64,000 bases of DNA from Sphingobium scionense (lineage in GTDB: Bacteria; Pseudomonadota; Alphaproteobacteria; Sphingomonadales; Sphingomonadaceae): the NCBI RefSeq assembly GCF_014197035.1, contig NZ_JACIEU010000007.1, forward strand, positions 186,001-250,000, in the 5' to 3' direction. Under the pieces are notes generated by a model that saw only the letters and a list, made by a program, of their open reading frames with translations, was not told the DNA's origin and did no database searches. This document shows, piece after piece, positions 42,632-50,906 of this stretch; position 1 is the stretch's first letter; the number at the start of each line of letters is the position of its first letter. The translations under genes and the position numbers were made by a program.

Positions 42632-43807
42632 CTATGCCGAATGTTTTAGCCCGGCAATGGCGCCTTCCGGGCAGGAAAAGCCGTCGGTCTTTGCGCGTGG
42701 CGCCGGCAGCTTCCGGGCGATTTTCGATGCCAGGAAACTGCCCCCGACCCGGATATAGGTGCCCAGCCGCTGACCGGGCCGGCTATTGTCGCACAATGCC
42801 CACAGCAACTGGCGAAGCCGTGGCCAGACGATGGCAGGATCATCGGGCGTGAAGATCGCGCGCACCAGATCATCGCCGAACAATCGTTCGACCGGGATCA
42901 AAGTGGGTAGTTCGGGCACGCCCACCGCAAACATGCTCCGGGCACAGGACAAAGCAAAGCGCAGGCTATGCTCGACATTCTGCGCCACCGCGCGTCGATG
43001 CAGTTCGACGCGCTCGGTGGGAGACAGACGGAGCAGCAACGCCGAAAAATCGGCAAGATAGGCCGCGGCATGGCAATGCTGCACCAGGGATTTGACGAAG
43101 CTCAGACTGGCCAGCAGCGTAGCGTGGATCAGCGACATACAGGGAATGTCGACACCGTTCAGCCGGTGTGTCGCCACATCAGTCAAAAAGGCCCCGACGT
43201 TACGCGGATGCGGGCAACCAGGCTGTTGCAGGCGATGATGCAGATCGACCGTTGCCCGCCTTTGCCCCACGGAGAAAAAATGCTGCTCGCCCAGGAAGCT
43301 GCGCCACCAGATCCGGTCGCATTCCGCCGGCAAGGCATAACCGGCCCGCTCCAGCAGGGCAGTGCAGCGGGGAAAATCCCGCCGATCGACCAGAAGATCG
43401 ATGTCAGACGAGGGTCGCTGAAAATAGTTACCATAGGCATCACACTGCCCGATCGGTCCCTTGAACAGGATATATTCGATCCCTCCCTGCCGGAGAACGA
43501 CGGCAATATCAGACAGGGACGTGAGGTTCAGGCCGTTCATCGCAAGGATGAACTTGCGATAGCCATTCTCATCCTCCCGGAATCCTTCGGACACGGAATA
43601 GCCGATCCGCCTCAATCCGTTGGCGGCCTGCACCAACAACTTGCTGTTCATGCCCAGCCGCGTCACCGCGGCCCAATCGACGTCCATTGGATCAGGTAAT
43701 GACGCAATGGGGCGGATATCCGAAACAGACCCCGAAACAGACAATGCCACCCCAATTCGCAGGATTTCGATCGAACGGCTTTGATCGGACCTGGCATCAC
43801 TTCGCAT
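42632..43807 (-). CDS. Nucleotidyltransferase-fold protein of the lasso-peptide cluster
   Basis: A 391-residue protein of the NTP_transf_5 type. The core reads GIEYILFKGPIGQCDAYG, RPSSDIDLLVDRRDF (Asp-x-Asp metal site) and ATVDLHHRLQQ. Proteins of this family appear in several lasso-peptide clusters, and its function there is not settled. The gene is divergent from the precursor gene, sharing a 177-base promoter gap, and converges on manC with 15 bases between stops. Start at 43807 is uncertain because no good ribosome site is seen; MDVDW at 43687 is the main alternative. Confidence 0.82.
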   Translation of the reverse strand: MRSDARSDQSRSIEILRIGVALSVSGSVSDIRPIASLPDPMDVDWAAVTRLGMNSKLLVQAANGLRRIGYSVSEGFREDENGYRKFILAMNGLNLTSLSDIAVVLRQGGIEYILFKGPIGQCDAYGNYFQRPSSDIDLLVDRRDFPRCTALLERAGYALPAECDRIWWRSFLGEQHFFSVGQRRATVDLHHRLQQPGCPHPRNVGAFLTDVATHRLNGVDIPCMSLIHATLLASLSFVKSLVQHCHAAAYLADFSALLLRLSPTERVELHRRAVAQNVEHSLRFALSCARSMFAVGVPELPTLIPVERLFGDDLVRAIFTPDDPAIVWPRLRQLLWALCDNSRPGQRLGTYIRVGGSFLASKIARKLPAPRAKTDGFSCPEGAIAGLKHSA

Positions 43808-43880
43808 ATCATGCCGGCTTTCATCCTGGATATTTCAGAAGCCACTCTCCCACAAATCAAAGCAATAGCGATATGTATTT

Positions 43881-43894
43881 ATACCTATAGGTAT
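43881..43894. promoter_or_regulatory. Perfect palindrome in the lasso divergent promoter
   Basis: atacctataggtat is its own reverse complement. It lies in the AT-rich gap between the divergent nucleotidyltransferase and precursor genes, 91 bases before the precursor start. A possible operator; a TTGACT at 43915 may be a -35 element but no convincing -10 is seen. Confidence 0.4.
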
Positions 43895-43984
43895 TACCGC
43901 TGACATATTGGAATTTGACTTGATGATTTACTTTAATGAAGCTGCAACATGCTGAGCAATTCAGCAATTGATGAGGAGTCGACT

Positions 43985-44125
43985 ATGGAAAAGGAAGATT
44001 ATGAATCGCCCGAACTGATCGAACTCGGCTCGTTCGAAGCCCTGACGCAGGGCGGCGCAGCGAGCGGCCTCCTCGACGCGGTCTACCCGGTAGGGACGCC
44101 CTCGTCGCACCTTCTGTTCTCGTAA
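43985..44125 (+). CDS. Lasso peptide precursor (A)
   Basis: A 46-residue precursor, too short for ordinary gene finders. The leader MEKEDYESPELIELGSFEAL plus TQ fits the B1-recognition pattern Y-x2-P-x-L-x3-G-x5-T-x exactly: Y6, P9, L11, G15 and T21 (T at -2). The predicted core starts at G23 and has 24 residues: ring GGAASGLLD, closed between Gly1 and Asp9, and tail AVYPVGTPSSHLLFS. Tyr12, His20 or Phe23 could act as plugs. The C-terminal Ser is the residue modified by kinases of paeninodin-type clusters. GAGGAG stands 6 bases upstream of the ATG. Core cut and ring size are inferred. Confidence 0.9.
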   Translation: MEKEDYESPELIELGSFEALTQGGAASGLLDAVYPVGTPSSHLLFS

Positions 44126-44131
44126 CAGAGT

Positions 44132-44161
44132 GGACGTCCTCTTCACACGAGGGGGACGTCC
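44132..44161 (+). terminator. Hairpin between precursor and biosynthetic genes
   Basis: Two copies of ggacgtcc, itself a palindrome, lie at 44132-44139 and 44154-44161, 6 bases after the precursor stop. They can pair with a 14-base loop, extended by ctc/gag. Such hairpins after lasso precursor genes are thought to lower read-through and stabilise precursor mRNA so that precursor exceeds enzymes. No T-run follows, so partial termination or RNA stabilisation is more likely than full stop. Confidence 0.6.
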
Positions 44162-44204
44162 TTCCGCTTTCCGACGCGGGAAAACAAGCAAGGGGGACAT
44201 GCTC

Positions 44205-44504
44205 ATGAGCCAGCAATGGTCATCGACGACACTGGTCACAGCCGATCCCACGATCGTCTTCTGCGACCTCGACAATGAACGAGTGCTGCTGGATATCGGT
44301 TCCAGCCGCTATTTTGCGATGAACAAGGTCAGCATCCATGTCTGGGAGGCGATTGCCGAACCGACCAGTGTAGCCGACCTGCAGGCCAGCCTGATGCAGC
44401 GCTTCAATGTCGATGCAGACCGTTGCCGACAGGATCTGGAAGCGCTGCTCACGAAACTGTCGCAATCGGCCTTGATCCGCGTTCAACATGTCCTGGCAGC
44501 CTGA
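44205..44504 (+). CDS. Lasso peptide B1 (PqqD-like RiPP recognition element)
   Basis: A 99-residue PqqD-like protein that should bind the precursor leader and hand it to B2. Recognised by VLLDIGSSRYFAMNKVSIHVWEAI in two halves (LLDIGSSRYFAMNKV and HVWEAI), the typical beta-hairpin then helix of the RRE, and a C-terminal helical half (RFNVDADRCRQDLEALL). The ATG at 44205 is favoured because AGGGGG stands 8 bases upstream; ATG 44199 is in frame. Split B1 and B2 genes, instead of one fused B gene, are noteworthy in an alphaproteobacterium. Confidence 0.9.
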   Translation: MSQQWSSTTLVTADPTIVFCDLDNERVLLDIGSSRYFAMNKVSIHVWEAIAEPTSVADLQASLMQRFNVDADRCRQDLEALLTKLSQSALIRVQHVLAA

Positions 44505-44922
44505 TAGAACCGGCATGCGCCTGCGCAAGGCGGTGATGCTGCCGATCGCTCTGCCGGTGGTCGCAGGCGTCCGCCTGGCGCTCAGCCTTGCCGGCTATGC
44601 CCGTCTGATCGCATGGCTGCCGCAATCGGCGGGGGCCGGCGATCGGCGCTGGATCGACGCCACGGCCCGCGCCGTCCAGATCGCGGCCCGTCTGGTGCCG
44701 GGTGCAACCTGCCTGACCCAAGCGGTGGCGACCCGGACGCTGCTCGCCTGGATCGGCCATCACAGCTGGATCCGCATCGGTGTGCGGCGCGATGACAAGG
44801 GCGCAATCATGGCCCACGCCTGGTTGCTGGACGGCCGAAACCGGATCGTGATCGGCGGCACGCGATCGGAATTGGCGAGATTCCGCCCCCTCACCGATCT
44901 GGATCGGCCGCGTCCACGATGA
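44488..44922 (+). CDS. Lasso peptide B2 (transglutaminase-like leader peptidase)
   Basis: A 144-residue cysteine-protease-like enzyme that should remove the leader peptide from the precursor. The likely catalytic Cys is in PGATCLTQAVATRTLL and the His in IMAHAWLLDGRN, with the following Asp completing the triad. The N-terminal hydrophobic helix region LALSLAGYARLIAWL is usual in B2. ATG 44488 overlaps the B1 stop by 17 bases; ATG 44515 (MRLRKAV), 10 bases after it, is an equally good start. It is coupled to the cyclase gene by ATGA. Confidence 0.9.
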   Translation: MSWQPDRTGMRLRKAVMLPIALPVVAGVRLALSLAGYARLIAWLPQSAGAGDRRWIDATARAVQIAARLVPGATCLTQAVATRTLLAWIGHHSWIRIGVRRDDKGAIMAHAWLLDGRNRIVIGGTRSELARFRPLTDLDRPRPR

Positions 44923-46805
44923 CCGCCTTCGCCGCCCTGTTCCATCGCGACGGGCGGCCGGCCGATCGCTGGCCCAATAGCGGGCTTGCTTCCCTTCGGC
45001 AGCGCGGCGTGTCGCATGTTGCCCGTAACGGGCCGGTGATGCTCGCGGGAACCGACATGGAGGCACCCTATCCCGACACCGCGCGCCCGGTCCTTATCGT
45101 TGCGGCCGATGTGCGCCTGGACAATCGCACGGAGATCGAGTCCCGCCTTGGCCTTCCGCCTTACCCCCACCTGCCGGATGCGAGCCTGATCGCCGCACTG
45201 TATGACCGGTATGGGCAAGATTGTACGGCCTATCTGCTGGGGGACTTCGCCTTCCTCCTGTGGGATGAAAAGGAACGCACGCTGTTTGGCGCGCGCGACC
45301 ATTCTGGTGTCCGCCCCTTCTACTATCACAGCACGCCGCGCCTGTTCATGGCCGCCACGACGATCGGCACATTGCTGCAATCGGGCGTATCGCCGGCGAT
45401 CGATGATGCCGGCATCGCCGATTTCGTCGCGGGCGCCGTCGCCGACACCACAAGCACCCTTTATCGCCACATCCGGCGCCTTCCCCCTGGCCATAACATC
45501 CTCGTGACCGAAGGCGATGTCCGCATCCAGCGCTATTGGGAACTGACGCCGCAAGCGCCGCCGCCGGAGAAAGACTGGACCGATCATTTCCGCCATCTGT
45601 TCGAGCAGGCGGTGGCATGCCGCATGGCCGATGCGTCGACGGGCGTCCTGCTGAGCGGCGGCCTCGATTCTTCCTCGATCGCGATGACCGCCTCCCGGAT
45701 TGGCGAAGCGCATGACCGACCGCCCCTGCCCAGCCTGTCGATGACCTTCGACGCGACACCGGGTTGGAGCGACGGCCCCTTCCTACAGTCGGTCGTCCAG
45801 GCGGGGCGTTTCCCTGCCCAATATCTGCCCAGCGACGACCATGATCCGCTCCGTGACATCGACACCACGCTCGACGAACAGGCCGGGCTCTATCTCGCCT
45901 ATAATCATGGCGCATCGCGCCGCCTCTATCACCATGCCGGTCGCGCGGGCATAACCAGCCTGCTCGACGGCCATGGCGGGGACGAAGTCGTATCCCATGG
46001 CTTTGGTCGCCTCAATGAATTGGCGATGGCGCATCGCTGGGCCAGCCTCTGGCGCGAGTCGAACGGCGTGGCGCGGTTGTTCGGCGGTTCGACCTGGCAC
46101 GTTGCGGCCCCGCATCTGGACCATGTCATGGCGATCCGAAAGATCCGCCAGCGTTGGCGGCGCATGAGCGGTTCAAGCCTTGCCGTCTCGCCAGGGCCGG
46201 ACTTCACCACCGCATTGGTCGCCCCCGACCTTGCCCGGCGCACCGCGATCCGGGCTCGCCAGGAGGCGATCGCCCCCAGTCGATCAGCCTATCAGACCGA
46301 GCAGCAGCGCCATCTGGCGATATTGACCGGCCCGCATCAGCCCTATGCGTTCGAGATATTGGACCGTGCTGCCGCCGCTGCGGGCATTGAACTGCTCTTC
46401 CCCTTTTACGATCGCCGCCTGGTCGATTTCTGCCTGTCGCTGCCTTCCAACGCAAAACTGGCAAAGGGCTATCCCCGTGCGATCCTGCGCGATGCCATGG
46501 CCGGCACCCTGCCCGAACCGGTGCGACTGCGGCGCGACAAGTTCGATTTCACGGGTCAGTTCCGGGCCGGCATGGCGCGCCATCGCACGCATTTGCAAAG
46601 CGTCCTGGACGGGCAGGCGGACATGCTGGCCCCTTATCTCGACCTGAGCGTCGCGCGCGCCGCCATTGCTCGGCTCGACCAAGGCGATGCGGGCGGGACA
46701 ACGCCACTCTTCGCCGCTTGGCGCATCGCCTTGCTGGGCCGATGGCTGGCCCGTTCTGCGGACAGCATCCCTGAAACTGTTTCTGCATGCGGGAGGACGA
46801 GATGA
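44919..46805 (+). CDS. Lasso peptide cyclase C (asparagine synthetase-like)
   Basis: A 628-residue enzyme that should adenylate the side chain of Asp9 and close the macrolactam on Gly1. The N-terminal half is an amidotransferase-like domain (GDFAFLLWDEKERTLFGARD) without a catalytic Cys at position 2 (MTAF), so no glutaminase is expected. The C-terminal half is the asparagine synthetase domain with the ATP-binding PP-loop SGGLDSSSIAM near residue 246, DGHGGDEVVSHG and PFYDRRLVDFCLSLP. Length is typical. The operon continues into the kinase gene by ATGA. Confidence 0.93.
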   Translation: MTAFAALFHRDGRPADRWPNSGLASLRQRGVSHVARNGPVMLAGTDMEAPYPDTARPVLIVAADVRLDNRTEIESRLGLPPYPHLPDASLIAALYDRYGQDCTAYLLGDFAFLLWDEKERTLFGARDHSGVRPFYYHSTPRLFMAATTIGTLLQSGVSPAIDDAGIADFVAGAVADTTSTLYRHIRRLPPGHNILVTEGDVRIQRYWELTPQAPPPEKDWTDHFRHLFEQAVACRMADASTGVLLSGGLDSSSIAMTASRIGEAHDRPPLPSLSMTFDATPGWSDGPFLQSVVQAGRFPAQYLPSDDHDPLRDIDTTLDEQAGLYLAYNHGASRRLYHHAGRAGITSLLDGHGGDEVVSHGFGRLNELAMAHRWASLWRESNGVARLFGGSTWHVAAPHLDHVMAIRKIRQRWRRMSGSSLAVSPGPDFTTALVAPDLARRTAIRARQEAIAPSRSAYQTEQQRHLAILTGPHQPYAFEILDRAAAAAGIELLFPFYDRRLVDFCLSLPSNAKLAKGYPRAILRDAMAGTLPEPVRLRRDKFDFTGQFRAGMARHRTHLQSVLDGQADMLAPYLDLSVARAAIARLDQGDAGGTTPLFAAWRIALLGRWLARSADSIPETVSACGRTR

Positions 46806-47761
46806 CGCTGGTTCCCAACCCACAGACGACGACGGCACGCAGTGCCCAGCGCTCCACCTATCGGGCGTTCGGCCTGACGCTTGAATCCGACATTCCGTTA
46901 CCGGAATTGACGACGATCGAACCGAGTGGATCGCCCGACATCCAGATCGTCTATGGACGAGACATGCCCCTGCCCACGCGGGAACAGGGCGTGGTGGCGC
47001 AATTCCGCCGGGACGGCACCCATTTCCTGGCCTGGCCCGATGTCGCGGCTTTCCAGTTCCACGGGCCGGCCCTGATCGAGGTGCAGCCCTATCCCGATAC
47101 GCCGGTCACCTACCTCCCCTTCCCGCTGCTCGGTCCGATCATGGCGCTGGCACTCCACATGCGAAAGCTGGTCACGCTTCATGCCAGCGCAATCGATATC
47201 AACGGCCATGGCATCATCTTCGTGGGCGACAAGCTGGCCGGCAAGTCGACCACGGCGGCCGCCTTTCTGCGCGCAGGGCATCGCCTGCTGACCGACGATC
47301 TGCTGGCGATCCAAAGCGACCCTGCCGGCGCGCTGCACATCTTGCCCGCTTATGGCCAGATCAAGCTGGCAGAGGATGCCGCCGACGCCGTCAAACTATC
47401 CTCCGCCACGCCCCTGCCGCTGGTCTATCCCACCTTCGAGAAGCGGCAACATCGGTTAACGAAGGATTTCCAGCATGACTGGGTGGCCCCCAAATGCCTC
47501 TATATCCTGGATCGTGTAGGCGAGCGTCCCGGCCTCAGCCCACTGACCGGCACCCAGGCGCTGACCTCAATTCTGCGCTATTCCTACATAAGCCGCTTCG
47601 GCAAGGTGGCGCTCTCGCCAGCGGATGAAGCGCGCCACATGCAGAAGTGCGCGGAACTGGCGCGCCAGGTGCGCGTCGCCACGTTGCATGTACCCCATGC
47701 GCTCAACCGGCTGGAGGAAACCGTCGAACTGGTGAGAGCCGATTGTGAAGAAGGCGCATGA
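46802..47761 (+). CDS. HPr-kinase-like lasso peptide tailoring kinase
   Basis: A 319-residue protein of the HPr kinase/phosphatase fold. The P-loop is VGDKLAGKSTTAAAF (about 141-155), followed by LTDDLLAIQ; the preceding LVTLHASAIDINGHG is characteristic of the HprK C-terminal domain in RiPP clusters. Related kinases phosphorylate the C-terminal Ser of paeninodin-type lasso precursors, and this precursor ends in Ser. The ATG at 46802 overlaps the cyclase stop as ATGA and has GGGAGG upstream. It contains no HPr-like N-terminal domain. Function here is inferred from family and context. Confidence 0.88.
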   Translation: MTLVPNPQTTTARSAQRSTYRAFGLTLESDIPLPELTTIEPSGSPDIQIVYGRDMPLPTREQGVVAQFRRDGTHFLAWPDVAAFQFHGPALIEVQPYPDTPVTYLPFPLLGPIMALALHMRKLVTLHASAIDINGHGIIFVGDKLAGKSTTAAAFLRAGHRLLTDDLLAIQSDPAGALHILPAYGQIKLAEDAADAVKLSSATPLPLVYPTFEKRQHRLTKDFQHDWVAPKCLYILDRVGERPGLSPLTGTQALTSILRYSYISRFGKVALSPADEARHMQKCAELARQVRVATLHVPHALNRLEETVELVRADCEEGA

Positions 47762-49509
47762 CCCTGCTTCGCCAGCTTCGTCGCTTCGCCCGTTTTTCCC
47801 TGCAGGGCCATGCGCGCCAGGCGGGGATCATCCTGCTGCTGATCCTGACGGGCAGCATCGTCGAGGCTCTGTCCCTGCTGGCGGTAATTCCGCTGATGCG
47901 CCTGATCGGTGCCGACCCGGAAGCCACGCCCGATACGGTGTCGCTGCCCGTTGTCGGGCCGATGTCGCTGGGCTGGCTGCTGGCCGGCATCATCCTGCTG
48001 ATGCTGGCCCAGGCGCTGGTCAACCGGCACCGCATCCTGCTCATGACCAAGACGATGCAGCAGGCGGTGGACGACATCCGCATGCGCCTGTTCACCGCGA
48101 TCGGTCAGGGCCCCTGGGCGCAGGTGGCGGCGATGCGCGGATCGGACCTCAACCATGCGATGGTCGCCGATGTCGACCGGGTCCAGCTCGGCCTGTTCAG
48201 CCTGATGTCGCTCGGCCAGAATTTCCTGTGGCTGACGCTCTACGGCCTGCTGTCAGCCCTGATTTCCTGGCGCATGACTCTGTTCGCACTGGTGATCGGG
48301 ACGATCACGCTGGCCGCGCTCTATCCGATGCGGCGCAAGACCGCGCGCCATGCCCGCTTCATGGCGGACGCGCTGCAGGAAAGACAGCATGTGACGTCGG
48401 AATTCGTGGCCGGCATGAAAATCGCCAAGGCCTTCAACAGCGAAGCCTTCTACCTTGATCGGCTGGATCGACTGCTGACGTCACTGCGGACCGCGACTAT
48501 CGAGTTTGCGCGGCTAACCAGCAATAGCTCGGCGCTGTTCCAGCTTGTCAGCGGCAGTGCGGCCGCACTGTTCGTCTATGTCGCCTATGCCTATGTCGGG
48601 CTGCCTTTGCCCCAACTTGTCACGATGCTGCTGCTGTTCATGCGGCTGGCGCCTCGTTTCAATGCAGTGCAGGAAACCTTGCAGCAGTTGATCCTGAGCA
48701 TGCCCGCCTTCGAGAATGTGGCAGGATTGATCCTGATGTTCAAAGCGGATCGGGATGGTGCAGGATCAGCCCAGCAGGCAACGGTGCCGACGCTGAAGCG
48801 GCAGATCCGCTTCGACAACGTGTCGATCACCCATGCGGGCGCAACCGCCCCCGCGATCAGCAAGCTCGATCTGGACATCGCGGCTGGCGAGATCATCGCC
48901 CTTGCAGGGCCGTCAGGCTGCGGCAAAAGCACCACCGCCGACATGCTGATGGGCCTGCTTCAACCCGGCGAGGGCCAGATACTGATCGACGGCATGCCAT
49001 TGGCCCCGCAGGATCGCGGCTGGCGCGACCAGATTGCCTATGTTCCCCAAGATGTCTTCCTGCTGCATGACAGCATCGCCACCAATTTGCGCATCGCCAG
49101 GGCAGATGCCAGCGAGGCGGACATGTGGGATGCGCTGGAAGCTGCAAGCGCCCGACATTTTGTCGCATGCCTGCCAAGCGGACTGGACACCATCGTCGGC
49201 GATCGCGGCAGCCGTCTGTCAGGCGGGGAACGTCAGAGAATAGCACTGGCCCGCGCATTGTTGCGCCGGCCAAGGCTGCTGATTCTCGACGAGGCGACCA
49301 GTGCGCTGGACCCGCAGGCCCAATCCCAGATCGAGGCCGCCATTGCCGGCCTGCGGGGACACATGACCATCATTGCCATCGCCCATACGCCGTCGCTCAT
49401 CGCCCTGGCCGATCGGATCGTATTTCTTGATCAGGGCCGGATCGTGCAGATCCGATCGCATTTTCCGGCGTCGTGCAACGACACCGCAGGAAAAATGGCA
49501 CAAGCCTGA
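47758..49509 (+). CDS. Lasso peptide ABC exporter (D)
   Basis: A 583-residue half-transporter. The membrane domain has about six helices (residues 20-330). The nucleotide-binding domain has Walker A GPSGCGKSTTAD (about 384), the Q loop YVPQDVFL, the signature LSGGERQRIALARAL (about 486) and Walker B LLILDEATSALD (about 507). No N-terminal peptidase domain is present, as expected because B2 removes the leader. It gives export and immunity in lasso clusters with split B proteins. ATGA overlap with the kinase gene; last gene of the cluster. Confidence 0.92.
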   Translation: MTLLRQLRRFARFSLQGHARQAGIILLLILTGSIVEALSLLAVIPLMRLIGADPEATPDTVSLPVVGPMSLGWLLAGIILLMLAQALVNRHRILLMTKTMQQAVDDIRMRLFTAIGQGPWAQVAAMRGSDLNHAMVADVDRVQLGLFSLMSLGQNFLWLTLYGLLSALISWRMTLFALVIGTITLAALYPMRRKTARHARFMADALQERQHVTSEFVAGMKIAKAFNSEAFYLDRLDRLLTSLRTATIEFARLTSNSSALFQLVSGSAAALFVYVAYAYVGLPLPQLVTMLLLFMRLAPRFNAVQETLQQLILSMPAFENVAGLILMFKADRDGAGSAQQATVPTLKRQIRFDNVSITHAGATAPAISKLDLDIAAGEIIALAGPSGCGKSTTADMLMGLLQPGEGQILIDGMPLAPQDRGWRDQIAYVPQDVFLLHDSIATNLRIARADASEADMWDALEAASARHFVACLPSGLDTIVGDRGSRLSGGERQRIALARALLRRPRLLILDEATSALDPQAQSQIEAAIAGLRGHMTIIAIAHTPSLIALADRIVFLDQGRIVQIRSHFPASCNDTAGKMAQA

Positions 49510-49622
49510 TATCCTAACGCCGTCCTCCAATCTCCAAGCCAGACCCACCTTTGTGTCCCGGACACACCAAGCGACCCGCTTTTGAGCAGGTTCTCGTTGA
49601 TTTTCAGGGATTTGGGACGGAC

Positions 49623-49696
49623 TGGAGCGGGTAGCGGGGATCGAACCCGCATCACAAGCTTGGAAGGCTAGTGCTCTACCATTGAGCTATACCCGC
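49623..49696 (-). tRNA. tRNA-Gly (anticodon TCC)
   Basis: The minus strand gives a 74-base cloverleaf including encoded CCA. The acceptor stem pairs GCGGGTA with TACCCGC. The D arm is GCTCAATGGTAGAGC, the anticodon loop is CTTCCAA and the T arm is GCGGGTTCGATCCCCGC. Anticodon TCC reads GGA and GGG glycine codons. It lies 113 bases after the end of the lasso cluster, a type of locus often used as an integration site, although no duplicated att sequence is visible here. Confidence 0.95.
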
Positions 49697-49809
49697 CCGT
49701 CAGGTGACGCGCCCTGCCATCATTCACGGGGGCTCGTCAACAGCGCATTGATGGTAAATGCGTGAGAACGCCCCTTAACCCGGCCTCGTCTTTCCTCTAT
49801 CGCTCGGCC

Positions 49810-50769
49810 ATGACAAACCCCTCCCTGCGCCAACTCGACATTTTCGCGCAGATGGTGGCCGCGGGCAGCCTGACGCGCTGCGCCCAGACGCTGGGGGTTT
49901 CGTCCGCCGCGATCGAGCGCGACATGGCGTCGCTGGAAATGCGGCTGGGCTATCGATTGTTCGACGATCTTCGCGGGGCCGCGCGGCTGACCTCGGCCGG
50001 ACGGCGCACGGCGCAGGCCATGACCCTGCTGGCGCAGGACGACCCCAGCCAATGGGCCGAGGACGAGGCGCCACCACCTCCGTCACCCGCACCGGAACTG
50101 TTGCTGGATGCGGAGGCGCAGTTGCCGCCGCTGCCGGCCACGCCCCTTGCCCCCAATCGCGCCATCATCCTGGCGACACCGGCGCCGGTGTTCGGTCATT
50201 TCCAGGATGCACTGACCGCGTTCGAGGCGGCCAATGACGATATCGCCATCACCCTGGACCTGAGCGTCCAGTCGGCGGTCGATGCGGCGCGGGCGATCGA
50301 ATCGCTGCGCGCCGACATCGCCTATTTCTACGCGCTGGAGGAGCCGGCCGGCCTGCCGTCCCGCTATGGCTGGTCGGAACAGGTCAACCTCTATGCCGGG
50401 ACGGACCATCCGCTGGCGCGCGCGGGCAGCGTGTCGCGCGGCGACCTGACCATCACCCCGCAACTGGCGGTCGATCCGCGCAACGGGCTGCGCCCGATCA
50501 TCGACGCCGCGCTGGCGCGCGGCAACGCCCGGCTCGGCCCGGTGATGCTGGAAACCGACAATATGTTCGACATCATCACCGCCCTGCGCGAAGGCGCGGG
50601 CTGTTTCGCCGCCTTCGGCCCGATGGCGCGCGACCTGGGGCGGATGAGCGGCATTCGCCGGCTGGCGCTGGACGTGCCATTGCCCGCGATCGAGGTGCGC
50701 CAAACCGTCAACGAACGATCGCTGTCGCGCCCCGGCGTGCAGGCGCTGGCGGATTTCCTCTTCCTCTGA
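49810..50769 (+). CDS. LysR-family transcriptional regulator
   Basis: A 319-residue regulator. The N-terminal helix-turn-helix is MTNPSLRQLDIFAQMVAAGS, then TLGVSSAAIERDMASLEMRLGYRLF in two parts with RLGYRLFDD at the end, and LTSAGRRTAQ. The linker (about 90-118) is unusually rich in Pro and Glu. The effector domain (about 120-310) has DIAYFYALEEP, AGTDHPLAR and DNMFDIITALREGAG. The ATG at 49810 begins the family; the earlier ATG at 49762 is in frame but without support. It may act on the downstream TonB receptor gene, which is 200 bases away in the same direction. Confidence 0.87.
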   Translation: MTNPSLRQLDIFAQMVAAGSLTRCAQTLGVSSAAIERDMASLEMRLGYRLFDDLRGAARLTSAGRRTAQAMTLLAQDDPSQWAEDEAPPPPSPAPELLLDAEAQLPPLPATPLAPNRAIILATPAPVFGHFQDALTAFEAANDDIAITLDLSVQSAVDAARAIESLRADIAYFYALEEPAGLPSRYGWSEQVNLYAGTDHPLARAGSVSRGDLTITPQLAVDPRNGLRPIIDAALARGNARLGPVMLETDNMFDIITALREGAGCFAAFGPMARDLGRMSGIRRLALDVPLPAIEVRQTVNERSLSRPGVQALADFLFL

Positions 50770-50906
50770 CCAGCAAATGATGGCGGAATTGCGCGGCTGA
50801 TCCGTTTTTGCGGCCAGCAATATGCTGCGCGCCATGCCGTGCAAAAATGCAACAGTCAGCGATGAATGCGGTAGAAACAGCCTTCATTTCGCCGATCGTA
50901 TATTGA

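Noticed and set aside
43985..49509. Lasso isopeptidase or TonB receptor in the cluster
   Set aside because: Looked for, because alphaproteobacterial lasso clusters often carry them. Neither is found between the precursor and the end of the exporter; the TonB receptor at 51 kb has a zinc-type His-rich loop and belongs to another unit.
49623..49696. tRNA-Gly as attachment site of an island containing the lasso cluster
   Set aside because: No integrase gene and no second copy of the tRNA 3' end are visible in the window. The cluster has the same codon style as its surroundings.
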